64,000 nt of DNA, from positions 17,796 to 81,795 of the forward strand of contig JAIESC010000028.1 of the NCBI GenBank assembly GCA_019746355.1. Direction: 5' to 3'. A model generated the notes under the pieces. The model was given only the letters and a program-made list of their open reading frames with translations. It did not search any database and was not told the origin of the DNA. The DNA comes from Xanthobacteraceae bacterium. GTDB lineage: Bacteria > Pseudomonadota > Alphaproteobacteria > Rhizobiales > Xanthobacteraceae. The stretch's first letter is position 1; every line of letters begins with the position of its first letter. Made by a program: the position numbers and the translations under genes. Shown here one piece after another: positions 33,121 to 41,478 of the stretch.

Positions 33121-33203
33121 CTGGGTCCCCGCTTCCGCGGGGACGAACGCGGAGGGAGCGTGCGATCTCTCAACCGTTCGTCCCCGCGGAAGCGGGGACC
33201 CAG
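33121..33203. repeat. Inverted pair of REP-like palindromes (29 bp each)
   Basis: Bases 33121-33149 and 33175-33203 are exact reverse complements. Each contains an 8-bp stem GTCCCCGC / GCGGGGAC with a TTCC or GGAA loop and a CCAG/CTGG end, matching the family seen at 13401 and 28406. The pair lies 61 bases upstream of the oxidase start and resembles a BIME (paired REP) unit. Confidence 0.85.
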
Positions 33204-33204
33204 T

Positions 33205-33355
33205 CTTTTGCTTCGAGATGATCGTATCCTGATTTTGGCGCACGATGAAGATCACGATTCCCGCCACGGTCCAGCAGGCGATGATCGCGACCACGGCGAT
33301 CCGGATGGCGCGAACCCACCACGACCTGGTGCCCCGTTGCCTGGATGTGGTTCAT
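33205..33355 (-). pseudogene. Possible frameshifted small membrane protein behind tsaC
   Basis: An ATG at 33355 overlaps the tsaC stop (ATGA), as expected for a coupled gene, and starts MNHIQATG. A run of four G (33332-33335 on the plus strand as C) follows; dropping one base joins it to TRSWWVRAIRIAVVAIIACW and TVAGIVIFIVRQNQD, a basic-then-hydrophobic segment typical of a small one-helix membrane protein. As written, the two parts are in different frames. The hydrophobic frame then runs without a stop through the REP pair into the oxidase gene. Confidence 0.4.
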
Positions 33356-34347
33356 TTCACGTCCTTGGGCGCAGCCGCCCGCGCCAGGCGGTCGTTGATC
33401 GCTTCGCCCAGGCCGTCCATCGGCACCCGCATGACGGCGATGGCGGTGACGTCGGCGGAGTCGAGCGTGCGCAGATCGGAAAACAGGTTGGCCGCGGCCT
33501 CGACCAGGTCGCCCGCGGGCGAGAGGTTCAGCACCGACACCGCGCGCTCTGCGCCCGGCGGCAGGTTCGGCCCGAAGGCGAGCACCGCTTCGCCGGCATT
33601 GACGGACGTGGCGTTGAGCCGGAGCTTTGCCCGCGGCGCGTAATGCGAGGCCATCATGCCGGGCGCTATCAGCACCTCGGGGTCCATGCCGGAAACCGGC
33701 ACGTCCTCGAGATCAGTGCCAAGCACCACGCGGATGTCGTCGCGCGGCACCCCGCCGGGCCGCAAGAGCAGCGGCCGGTCGAGCAGCGCGACGATGGTCG
33801 ACTCGACGCCGACATGGGTCGGCCCGCCGTCGATGATGAGATCGATGCGGCCGCCGAGGTCGTCGAGCACGTGCCGCGCGGTGGTCGGCGAAACGTGGCC
33901 CGAGCGGTTGGCAGACGGCGCGACCACCGGGCGGCCGAGCTTGCGGATGATGTCGCGTGCGACCTCGTGGCTCGGCACCCGCACGGCGATGCTGTCGAGG
34001 CCCGCGGTTGCAAGCTCCGCCACCGCGCAGCCGGCGCGCTTCTTCAGAACCAGCGTCAGCGGCCCCGGCCAGAATTTCGCGGCCAGGCGTCTCGCCGCCT
34101 GATCGAACACCGCAAGCCGTTCGGCGGCGAGCAGATCGGGAACGTGGGCAATGAGCGGGTTGAACGACGGCCGGCCTTTCGCTTCGTAGAGCTTGGCCAC
34201 CGCGGTGGCGTTGGTGGCGTCGGCTCCAAGGCCGTAGACCGTCTCGGTCGGAAACGCGACCAGCCCGCCGGCGCCGAGACACGTCGCCGCGTCGGTCGCG
34301 GCTCCGACCTGCGAAGGGATGAGGCGCGTGGAAATGTTGCCGGTCAT
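33352..34347 (-). CDS. tsaC: L-threonylcarbamoyladenylate synthase (Sua5/TsaC type)
   Basis: About 331 residues. The N-terminal YrdC domain has LVAFPTETVYGLGADA, YEAKGRPSFNPLIAHV, FWPGPLTLVLKK, AVRVPSHEVA and VVAPSANRSGHVSPT. The C-terminal part (GMMASHYAPRAKL, AINDRLARAAAP) is the Sua5 domain, so this is the long Sua5-like form. It makes threonylcarbamoyl-AMP for the t6A modification of ANN-decoding tRNAs. The start ATG 34347 overlaps the stop of the MmgE/PrpD gene by four bases. Confidence 0.95.
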   Translation of the reverse strand: MTGNISTRLIPSQVGAATDAATCLGAGGLVAFPTETVYGLGADATNATAVAKLYEAKGRPSFNPLIAHVPDLLAAERLAVFDQAARRLAAKFWPGPLTLVLKKRAGCAVAELATAGLDSIAVRVPSHEVARDIIRKLGRPVVAPSANRSGHVSPTTARHVLDDLGGRIDLIIDGGPTHVGVESTIVALLDRPLLLRPGGVPRDDIRVVLGTDLEDVPVSGMDPEVLIAPGMMASHYAPRAKLRLNATSVNAGEAVLAFGPNLPPGAERAVSVLNLSPAGDLVEAAANLFSDLRTLDSADVTAIAVMRVPMDGLGEAINDRLARAAAPKDVK

Positions 34348-35765
34348 TTGGCCTTGGCCCGTTTCAGCGGTTTGCGCCGGGCTGCGACCTGTTTGCCTGT
34401 GCTCTTCTTCGCGGCATCCACCTTGACCCAATCGAGGCTCTTTTCATCCTCGAGACCCTGCAATCGCTCGAACAGCCGCGCCGTCGCTTTGCCGTCGCAA
34501 TGGCGCGTCAGCAGCAGGAATTTCTCGCGCATTTCGGCGCGGCTGAGCGGCTGTTCGGGCGTGCCCTTGAAGCTGTCGACGCGCCTGGTCAATAAGCGGC
34601 CGTCGTTCAGCGTCACCGAGACGGTGGAGGCGATGGTATGGCCGTGCCTGGCTTCCTCCGACACGGTGATGGTGACGCGGCTGGCGAGATCGCGGATCGC
34701 CTTGTCATTAAAGGTCTTGAGATTGAACGACGCCGGGTCGCGCGCATCGTGATGGTGCGCGAGCGCGACGCAAAACGGCAGCGAGTATTGCGCCATCATC
34801 AGGTCGGCGGGCGAAGGGATGTTGTTCACCGTCGCCATCTTCTGGTTGCCGGCGACGGCAATCGACGCAACGTCGCCCGCTGCATAGCCGTGCTCGCGCT
34901 TCAGATCCTCGATCGCCTGCACCGAAGTGTGCGAGGTGATGTGCACCGGAAAGCGCTTGAGCATGATGCGCAGGCTCGCCCACTCGCTGCCGAGCCCGCG
35001 GGTGAGCGCGAGAGCGTCATGCTCCCCGCAATAGACGTTGAGAAAGCCGAACGGCCCTTCCAGCACGCTGCCCGGCCCGGTGAAGCCCTGTTCGGCGAGA
35101 TGCGCCGCCAAGATGCCGGCCTCCGCGGCGCGGCCGAGGTGCAGCCGCTTGACCATCGCGCCGCTGCCGGCCTTGGCAAACTCCAAAAGTCCCGCCGAGG
35201 TTGAGCCGGCGATGCCGAGCGCGTTCTGCATGGTCGGCGGGTCGAATTTCAGAAGCCGGCCCACGGCCGCGGCCGAGCCGAACGGGCCGGTGGTGCCCGG
35301 CGCGTGAAAGCCGCGACCCTCGTTGTTGTGTTTGGTCGCACGGCCGACCCGGATCATCAGCTCCGAGCCCGCGACCACCGCCTCGATCAGCGCCCGCCCG
35401 CCGATGCCGCGCTCCTGCGCCACCGCCAGCGCCGGCATCGCCATGGTCGCGCCCGGGTGTACGCCGGTGTTGGGCCAGGTCAGGTTGTCCATCTCGAAGG
35501 CGTGGGCGAGGGCGCCGTTGGCAAAGGCCGCCATCGGGGCCTGCAGGCGCGCCCCGCCCGGGGCGAACACGCATGCCTTTCCGCCCGCGCCGCGCTTGCC
35601 GGCGTAGGCGAGGATCATCCGGCTCCACGGCAGATGCGCGCCGAAGGCGATGGCCGCGATGGTGTCGGCGATGGTATCCTTGGCGCGCTCAATGACCGGC
35701 GCGGGGATGTCAATATAGCGCACCCCGGCCGCATATTGCGCCAGTTGGTAGGTCTCGTTTGCCAT
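34344..35765 (-). CDS. MmgE/PrpD family protein
   Basis: A 473-residue protein of the MmgE/PrpD fold, which includes 2-methylcitrate dehydratase, cis-aconitate decarboxylase and iminodisuccinate epimerase. Recognisable segments are TIADTIAAIAFGAHLPWSRM, ANGALAHAFEMDNLTWPNTG, VHPGATMAMPALAVAQE, GRGFHAPGTTGPFGSAAAVG and FPVHITSHTSVQAIEDLK. The exact substrate cannot be assigned; the operon does not contain prpB or prpC. The last about 25 residues are Lys/Arg-rich. The start ATG 35765 is chosen because conserved ETYQLAQYAAGVRY follows directly; the frame extends 19 codons further upstream. Confidence 0.88.
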   Translation of the reverse strand: MANETYQLAQYAAGVRYIDIPAPVIERAKDTIADTIAAIAFGAHLPWSRMILAYAGKRGAGGKACVFAPGGARLQAPMAAFANGALAHAFEMDNLTWPNTGVHPGATMAMPALAVAQERGIGGRALIEAVVAGSELMIRVGRATKHNNEGRGFHAPGTTGPFGSAAAVGRLLKFDPPTMQNALGIAGSTSAGLLEFAKAGSGAMVKRLHLGRAAEAGILAAHLAEQGFTGPGSVLEGPFGFLNVYCGEHDALALTRGLGSEWASLRIMLKRFPVHITSHTSVQAIEDLKREHGYAAGDVASIAVAGNQKMATVNNIPSPADLMMAQYSLPFCVALAHHHDARDPASFNLKTFNDKAIRDLASRVTITVSEEARHGHTIASTVSVTLNDGRLLTRRVDSFKGTPEQPLSRAEMREKFLLLTRHCDGKATARLFERLQGLEDEKSLDWVKVDAAKKSTGKQVAARRKPLKRAKAK

Positions 35766-35879
35766 CCCCGCCCAATCTCGCCGGCCCTGAAAAAGCGGGT
35801 TCCGGCACCCCTCTATAGCCAATAAATCCCTGTGCTTGCGAGGGGATGGAGCCGTCGCTATAAGACCGCCCTTCTAGGT

Positions 35880-35956
<77 letters not shown>

Positions 35957-36530
35957 GAATTCAGTCCTTCCCGGGGACGGCGGTTTCCTCCCATTATTTC
36001 AATAAGTTGTCTCGCGCGGCGAGCGCGGACAGGAGCTGTTTAGGAGCAAAGCCGGTTCAAGGGGCAAGCCGGGCAAGCTCCTGCGGCGCATCCTGGAATG
36101 CGAACGGATTGAGGAATTGCCGCTCCCACATCAGATTGCGACAACTCAGGTCTTAGTGCTCTATTTATAGAACGGAATCGTTCAAGCGCAGCATGCGATG
36201 AGGATGGGGTGTATGGCCGACGGCCAAATCGCCACCCGGGCTCCCCTTGTGTCGCGTGGCCTCAATCCATGACACAACCGATACAGCTTGCTCGCCTGTC
36301 CAATGCATGCCGGAGAGCGAGGGATCGCAAGGCCGTCGAGAAAGCCGGCGTGCCGTTTAAACGACAGCGGGTCGCGCCAGCAACAGCAAGAAGAAGTAGG
36401 CCCGCGGGATTGTCTTGCACGCGAGTTCAGAGGGTTTACGGCCTCCCTCGGAAACGCGGGAGGCCCTCGTCGTATTTGAATCGAGGCGACAATCGAGCAT
36501 GCTGACGGCGGAATTCCAGGACATCGGCCG
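35957..36530. other. Gene-poor stretch after tRNA-Pro, with one strong hairpin
   Basis: No convincing gene is seen. Frames at 36209-36505 (plus) and 36182-36559 (minus) overlap and have no family features or ribosome-binding sites. A hairpin at 36440-36465 has GGCCTCCC / GGGAGGCC arms with an inner CG-GAAA-CG, and is followed by sequence leading into tenA. The base composition from about 36120 to 36180 is A/T-richer than the flanks. Confidence 0.5.
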
Positions 36531-37217
36531 ATGAGCTTCTTCGAACGCCTGAAAGCCAAGGCTGCCGCCGAGTGGCGCGCCTACACCGAGCACGCCTTCA
36601 CCGCGGGCTTGGCGGACGGCACCTTGCCCGGGCAAGCCTTCCGCACCTACCTCGTGCAGGACTACCTGTTCCTGATCGACTTTGCCCGCGCCTATGCGCT
36701 CGCCGTCTACAAATCACCGCAACTCGCCGACATGCGCGAAGCGTCCGCCGGCCTGTCGGCGATCCTCGACGTCGAGATGAACCTGCATGTGAAGCTTTGC
36801 GCCGACTGGGGCCTGTCGCCGGCCGACCTCGAACAGGCACCGGCCGCGCCGGAAACGCTGGCCTATACGCGCTACGTCCTCGACGCCGGGATGCGCGGCG
36901 ATCTCCTGACGCTGAAGGTCGCGCTCGCGCCATGCGTGATCGGCTACGCGCAGATCGCGACACGGCTCGCCACGCAGCCCGGCGCGTGTGCCGCGACCAA
37001 TCGCTACAGTGTCTGGATCAACGAATATGCCGGTGCGGCGTACCAGGAGGTCGCAGCCGCGGCGCGGGCGCACATGGATCGTCTGGCCGATCGCTACGCC
37101 ACGCCCGCGCGCGAGACCGAGCTGATCACGGTGTTCAAGGAAGCGACCCGGCTGGAGGCCGAATTCTGGGAGATGGGCTGGCGCGCGGGACAAAGCACTC
37201 CGGTCCCCGGCCGATAA
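36531..37217 (+). CDS. tenA: TenA family thiaminase II-like protein
   Basis: A 228-residue all-helical protein of the TenA/THI-4 family. Typical segments are AFRTYLVQDYLFLIDFARAY, an acidic EMNLHVKL helix, LAPCVIGYAQIA (active-site Cys in LAPCVIGY) and YSVWINEYAGAAYQEV. TenA salvages the thiamine pyrimidine by hydrolysing aminopyrimidines. No TPP riboswitch or other thi gene is seen around it. The start is ATG 36531, close behind the intergenic hairpin. Confidence 0.9.
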   Translation: MSFFERLKAKAAAEWRAYTEHAFTAGLADGTLPGQAFRTYLVQDYLFLIDFARAYALAVYKSPQLADMREASAGLSAILDVEMNLHVKLCADWGLSPADLEQAPAAPETLAYTRYVLDAGMRGDLLTLKVALAPCVIGYAQIATRLATQPGACAATNRYSVWINEYAGAAYQEVAAAARAHMDRLADRYATPARETELITVFKEATRLEAEFWEMGWRAGQSTPVPGR

Positions 37218-37371
37218 TGCTCCGCCGAGGTCTTGGGCTTCGAGCCGGGCGAAGTTGTCCGGGCGATGGGCGGGTTAAAGCGCTGACAATCTGTTCACCG
37301 CTCGGTTATTCTAACCCGCAAGTCGCACAGGCCGGGGAGGGCCCGCATGAGGGCCGCTGCTTGTTCTCCAG

Positions 37372-38352
37372 CTACTGCGGCTCAATCCCTGCGGCCTTCA
37401 CCACCTTGGCCCACTTCTCCGTGGCCCTGGCGATCAGCTCGGTCATCTCCGCGGGCGTCGCACGGATCGGTATGCCGCCGATGTCGGCGGCGCGCTTGAG
37501 CAGGGCCGCATCCCGAAGGCCCGCGTTGATCTCGCGGTTGAGACGCTCGACGATCTCGGGCGGCGTGCCCCTCGGCGCGCCGACCCCGTTCCACGACGTG
37601 ACCTCGTAGCCCGGCGTGAGCTCGCTCATCGTCGGCACGTCGGGAAGCGTGGGCGTCCGCGCGCGCGACAGGACGGCGAGCGCGCGCAGCGCGCCGCTCC
37701 TGATGTGCGGCAGCGCATTCGGCAGCGCGTCGACACCGGCCTCAATCTGGCCCGGGATCATGGCGGCCAGCATCGGCGCGCCGCCGGTGTAAGGCACGTG
37801 CTGGAACTCGATGCCGGTCGAACTCTTGAGCAGCTCGATCGACAGGTGGCTGATGGTGCGCACGCCGAACGAGCCCATGTTGATCTTGCCCGGATTGGCT
37901 TTGGCATAGGCAATGAACTCGGCGAAGTTTTTCGCCGGCACCTGCGGGTGCATCACCAGCACCAGCGGCAATTCGAACAGGCCGGCGACGGCGACAATGT
38001 CGCGCTGGAAGTCGAACGGCAGCGATTTGTAGAGCGACGGATTGATGGAGTGAGTGGAGACCGTATAGAGCAGCGTGTAGCCATCGGGCGGCGCGTTCAC
38101 CACCAGCTGGGTCGCGATGTTGGTGCCGCCGCCGGGCTTGTTCTCGACGACGAACGATTGGCCGGTGCGCTCGCTGAGCCACTGGCACATGAGGCGGCCG
38201 ACGATGTCGGTGCTGCCGCCGGCGTTGAAGGGTATGACCAGTCGCACCGGCCGGGACGGATAGGCCTGCGCGAGTGCGGGACGGGACAGAATGGAGCCCG
38301 CCGCTGCAAGTCCGGTAACACGAAGGAAGTCGCGACGCGGAAGGTTTTTCAT
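37372..38352 (-). CDS. Bug/TctC family tripartite tricarboxylate transporter binding protein
   Basis: About 326 residues. The signal region has a twin-arginine-like motif (PRRDFLRVTGLAAAGSIL) and ALAQA cleavage. The mature start YPSRPVRLVIPFNAGGSTDI, then VENKPGGGTNIATQ and DGYTLLY, define the Bug family. These periplasmic proteins bind carboxylates or amides for TctAB permeases; no permease is nearby, so this is an orphan, which is common in this family. The start is ATG 38352, next to GGGGG; an in-frame GTG lies two codons upstream. Confidence 0.92.
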   Translation of the reverse strand: MKNLPRRDFLRVTGLAAAGSILSRPALAQAYPSRPVRLVIPFNAGGSTDIVGRLMCQWLSERTGQSFVVENKPGGGTNIATQLVVNAPPDGYTLLYTVSTHSINPSLYKSLPFDFQRDIVAVAGLFELPLVLVMHPQVPAKNFAEFIAYAKANPGKINMGSFGVRTISHLSIELLKSSTGIEFQHVPYTGGAPMLAAMIPGQIEAGVDALPNALPHIRSGALRALAVLSRARTPTLPDVPTMSELTPGYEVTSWNGVGAPRGTPPEIVERLNREINAGLRDAALLKRAADIGGIPIRATPAEMTELIARATEKWAKVVKAAGIEPQ

Positions 38353-38604
38353 CGTCACCCCCGAATGACTCCGAACGCGCCTGCAACTATCCGCGCTTGA
38401 TCCCCATCCTGCAAGGCATCACCGCCATCGGTCATGAGCTGCGGGCATCAAAGTGTCGCAGGAACACCGCCCGGACGACTCCGTTCCCTGTCGTTCCGGG
38501 GCGAAGTCACCGCAACGGCGCGGAAAGCGAGCCGTCAGGAGCGCGATCGGCTCCTACCGGCGGAACCGGCCAGCCGATAACATGGCCTCAAGCATTTTCG
38601 TCCG

Positions 38605-39298
38605 ATGAGCCGACAGCGCGTCCGTGTCAGCATTCCGGTTTTTCCCGAATGCGATCCGTCGATCGTCTATGGCGTGTTCGACACGCTGTGGGCGGCCGGC
38701 CGCGAGTGGCAGCACCTGAAGGGCGGCACGCCGGACGGCCTGTTCGAATGCTCGCTGATCGGCACCGACACCAAGCCGCTGAAGCTCATCACCGGCGTCA
38801 GCATCCTGCCGCAGGAGACGGTCGAAACCGCCCGGACCACCGACGTGATGTTCGTGCGCAACGTCATGATCGGTCCATCGCAGTCGCCGCGCGAGCTCGA
38901 CCGGGGCCTGGTCGCGTGGATCAGGCGGATGCACGGGCAGGGGGCGCATGTCTACGCGGCCTGCGGCGGATCGATCGTGCGCGCGGAGGCGGGACTGGAT
39001 CGCCAAGCATTACGACCGCCGGCACATCATCGCCGAACCGGTGCAGGAGTCCGGACTGCCGAAGCGGAGCTTCGACCGGCGCTTTCGCGCCGCGACCGGC
39101 TATTCGCCGCTGGCCTATGTGCAGAAGCTTCGCGTCGAGGAGGCAAAGCAGCGCCTCGAGACCGGAGGCTGGGCAACGGACCGGATCGCCCGCGAGGTCG
39201 GCTACGAGGACGAAGCCTCGTTCCGCCGGCTGTTCCGCAAGCTCGCCGGCATGACGCCCGGCGAATACCGGCGCAACTTCAAGCCGCCGCGGTTTTGA
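38605..39298 (+). pseudogene. GlxA-like AraC regulator with internal deletion and frame change
   Basis: From ATG 38605, 130 residues match the DJ-1/PfpI-like N-terminal domain of GlxA regulators (VRVSIPVFPECDPSIVYGVF, GPSQSPRELDRGLVAWIRRM, AACGGSIVRAEAGL). At about 38990 the sequence jumps, in another frame, to the AraC-type DNA-binding part (RDWIAKHYDRRHI, RSFDRRFRAATGYSPLAYVQ, AREVGYEDEASFRRLFRKLA, GMTPGEYRRNF). About 90 residues that should join them are missing. The gene is therefore a deletion derivative. As written, the first frame runs on to 39522 with unrelated residues. Confidence 0.82.
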
Positions 39299-39339
39299 AC
39301 GGGAGGGCGGCGGCTTTTGCGCCGCCGCCGAGCTCAGCT

Positions 39340-39558
39340 TCACCACAGCACGGGTGCAAGGCCGATCCAACCGGGCAACAGCATCAGATTGCCACCCCCG
39401 CTCTGGCCGTGGTCCGCCGGCGTGTGACTTGGGGCGGTCGTTGCGGCAATCGCCGCGAATGCAATCAGAAGCACAACCAGGCTGGCCGCGAGGCGACGGC
39501 AAATCGGTGCGCTCAGGAATGAGCGCAGTCCTCGAATCTTCATAACGAAGGTATTCAT
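39340..39558 (-). CDS. Small one-helix membrane or secreted hypothetical protein
   Basis: About 72 residues: MNTFVMKIRGLRSF, then a hydrophobic segment LAASLVVLLIAFAAIAATTA, a short polar stretch rich in His/Gly (HTPADHGQSGGG) and a hydrophobic end. It may be an exported peptide. ATG 39558 has GGAG 8 bases upstream and is preferred over ATG 39570. Function is unknown. Confidence 0.45.
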   Translation of the reverse strand: MNTFVMKIRGLRSFLSAPICRRLAASLVVLLIAFAAIAATTAPSHTPADHGQSGGGNLMLLPGWIGLAPVLW

Positions 39559-39754
39559 CGGGCGCTCCATTCGGTCGCCCCCAAAATCCGATAACCCCAC
39601 TTCCCATCATGCGCCTGCCGGCGACAGACTGAAGTGCGGGAAGTCACACAACCGATTTCGAACAGGACAATTCCAGCGGGCGCTGCGAGCGCGTGATCGA
39701 CGAAAAGCGCCGGCGTTGCGCTGACGCGCTGTCTGGTGGTGTCAGAGGCTTTCG

Positions 39755-40030
39755 TTAGCGGCCAAGCGGATGATAGCCGCTGCGCCCGAGCGGATGGTAG
39801 CCCCGCTGCGCCGGTTCAAAGGTCGTCGTCTCGTGGGTGGTCTCTTGGGGGCCGGTCCCCGTGTACAGATAGTCGGTCCGCTCGGTGCCGCGCTGGGTCG
39901 TCGTCGTGATCGAAGAGACGCGGCCCTGCGGGTCGCGCTGAACGTCCGTGGTGGAGGTGGTGGTTGATTGGGCCGACGCGGCGATGGTGCCGGTGATCGA
40001 GATCAGCAGGCACGCCGTCAGTGTTTTCAT
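39755..40030 (-). CDS. Secreted Thr-rich hypothetical protein
   Basis: A 91-residue exported protein: signal peptide MKTLTACLLISITGTIAASA, then a Thr/Ser-rich chain (TTTSTTDVQRDPQGRV, SSITTTTQRGTERTD) and a C-terminal duplication of GYHPLGR. The start ATG 40030 has AGGAG 7 bases upstream. No family is recognised; similar short Thr-rich secreted proteins are common in Bradyrhizobium. The 3' repeat is also visible in the DNA. Confidence 0.6.
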   Translation of the reverse strand: MKTLTACLLISITGTIAASAQSTTTSTTDVQRDPQGRVSSITTTTQRGTERTDYLYTGTGPQETTHETTTFEPAQRGYHPLGRSGYHPLGR

Positions 40031-40300
40031 GTTCAAGCTCCTCGAAGCTTTGTCGTCCCGCCAACCTCCTGGCTCAACACGGCCGTGTGGACGTCGTTCC
40101 GTGCGGAACGCGAATCGCGATGCGACCAGTCCCGCAGTCAGGGACGTGTGCAGCGCCGCTCGCAGCGCTTTGAGTCCGTTACCGAGATGTTAACGGCGGC
40201 AAAAACAATCTCCGGGGCTCCGCCGCGAGAATCGCCGTACCTGCGCGCCGCCGAGGGGAGCAATCGCGACCCGAGGGGCCGGCGCGCCACCAACAAGTGC

Positions 40301-40334
40301 TCGCGCTGGCCGCTCGCTTTGCTCGCCAGCGCGA
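40301..40334. repeat. Palindromic element TCGCGCTGGC / GCCAGCGCGA
   Basis: Ten-bp perfect arms with 14 bases between (CGCTCGCTTTGCTC, itself partly self-pairing). It shares its arm and the CGCTCGC next to it with the element at 30959-31021. Otherwise 40031-40342 holds no gene that I can support. Confidence 0.6.
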
Positions 40335-40342
40335 ACGCATGC

Positions 40343-40429
40343 ATGGACACCGCGATGACGAGGACGCTGGTTCTGGCCCTGCTGCTTGCGACGCTCGCGA
40401 ACGCGCTTTGTCTGGTCGGCCGCTTCTAA
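40343..40429 (+). CDS. Possible 28-aa one-helix membrane peptide
   Basis: ATG 40343 to TAA 40429 encodes MDTAMTRT followed by LVLALLLATLANALCLVGRF, a single hydrophobic segment with a basic flank. The layout fits a small membrane peptide, but there is no strong ribosome-binding site and it lies next to a palindromic element, so it could be chance. Confidence 0.3.
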   Translation: MDTAMTRTLVLALLLATLANALCLVGRF

Positions 40430-40508
40430 AGGGCCGACGAAGTAACGGGCCTTGATAATCGGCTTCTGCCCCATTCCGCGCCCGGCCGTTTCCTGATTTG
40501 GCGGCCTG

Positions 40509-40712
40509 ATGGCCTATGGCATCGATCTCGCCGGGCTGTACAAGCGCGCGGCCGGATATGTCGATCGCATCCTCAAGGGCGAGAAGCCGGCTGACCTGCC
40601 GGTGCAGAGGCCGACCAAGTACGAGCTCACGGTCAATCTGAAGACCGCGAAGGCGCTGGGCGTGACGCTGCCGCCGGCCTTGCTCGCCCGCGCCGACGAG
40701 GTGATCGAATGA
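40509..40712 (+). pseudogene. C-terminal remnant of ABC_sub_bind substrate-binding protein
   Basis: The 67 residues ([67 protein letters not shown]) are the C-terminus of the ABC transporter substrate-binding family PF04392, whose members have about 320 residues. In-frame codons before the ATG still encode FGGL, as in intact proteins, and then reach a stop, so the upstream three-quarters has been lost. A second, more decayed remnant lies at about 53386-53478. Confidence 0.8.
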
Positions 40713-40890
40713 CACGGCGCAGTTCATGATGCACGGTGTGGCGCGGCGGCTAGATGGTCGAACAACGCGGCGGGAGCGCTCCTTTGCCGCAGTCCCTTCC
40801 GGCAAATCCTGAATAATCTCGCGGCGCTCTGTCGGGGCGACAGAGGGCCTGCCATGGATAAAGACCTCACCCGCCGGCTGACGGCGGCCG

Positions 40891-41001
40891 ATGCGCGACA
40901 AGGCATCCGAATGCCGCGACGTGGCGCGACGCGCAATCAACCCCGAGCATCGCGTCATGCTGGAAGGCATGGCGGAAACGTGGGAGCAACTGGCGGTCTG
41001 A
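40891..41001 (+). CDS. Possible small or truncated helical protein, 36 aa
   Basis: ATG 40891 to TGA 41001 gives MRDKASECRDVARRAINPEH, RVMLEGMAETWEQLAV. This resembles the short rhizobial proteins built on ECRxLAxxAxDPEHRxxLxxMAxxWxxLA. The upstream codons stop at once, so it may be a fragment of a longer gene. Apart from this, 40713-41171 holds no recognisable gene. Confidence 0.4.
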   Translation: MRDKASECRDVARRAINPEHRVMLEGMAETWEQLAV

Positions 41002-41171
41002 TGGCGGCTGAAGCTGCTTGCTGCAGACTGAGTCCTGTTTGCCACGACCGCGTGGAACCGAATCCGCCACCGGCGGTTACGCACCTTGGCGCATGATTTC
41101 GCTCTGATGGCTAGATCACTGCTACGCGCCGTCCGCGCGGCGCTTGCACGGCCTGGTGCTTGATATTGGGG

Positions 41172-41381
41172 ATGATGGAGACGCTCGCCGAATTGCAGCG
41201 GCTGCGGCAACAGCTTCGGTCAAGCATTGCGCGGCTGATGAACGAAGCTGAAAGCGAGCCCGCTTCGGCGGTGGCGCTGACCTACACCCGTCTCGCATCG
41301 GAATGCCAGAAGCTCGAGCGCGAGATCGAACTGTGCTCGAAGGCCATTCTCGACGAGCAGCCGCCCGAGGGGCTGGCTTGA
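41172..41381 (+). CDS. Small coiled-coil hypothetical protein (paralog of 49439)
   Basis: A 69-residue helical protein: ETLAELQRLRQQLRSSIARL, MNEAESEPASAVALTYTRLA, SECQKLEREIELCSKAILDE, QPPEGLA. The protein encoded at 49439-49648 has the same length, the same order of heptads and the matching end (LxxAxLxEQxPxG). Function is unknown. The start is one of two adjacent ATGs (41172, 41175) after TTGGGG. It lies about 100 bases before the HWE kinase gene, on the same strand. Confidence 0.6.
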   Translation: MMETLAELQRLRQQLRSSIARLMNEAESEPASAVALTYTRLASECQKLEREIELCSKAILDEQPPEGLA

Positions 41382-41478
41382 ACGGGCGCGGAACATATCG
41401 GCCGGCTCAAGCGTTGCGGTGGGGGCGAGGGCCGCGCTTTGCCGCGGCGCGAGACAAGACCGCGGGTAGGGGGGCAGG

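Noticed and set aside
33170..33355. A 61-residue protein starting at the coupled ATG 33355
   Set aside because: After eight codons the translation is Arg/His-rich and shadow-like; the neighbouring frame gives a sensible membrane helix, so the intact reading is not believed.
31624..34752. A 1042-codon plus-strand frame
   Set aside because: It runs antisense through the oxidase, tsaC and MmgE genes, all of which are well supported; composition is that of a shadow.
36209..36505. A possible 98-residue gene behind tRNA-Pro
   Set aside because: Basic, low-information translation, no ribosome-binding site, and an equally long frame on the other strand.
36181..36530. TPP riboswitch upstream of tenA
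   Set aside because: I looked for the conserved thi-box elements (CTGAGA and the ACC-type pyrophosphate helix) and did not find them; only a simple hairpin is present.
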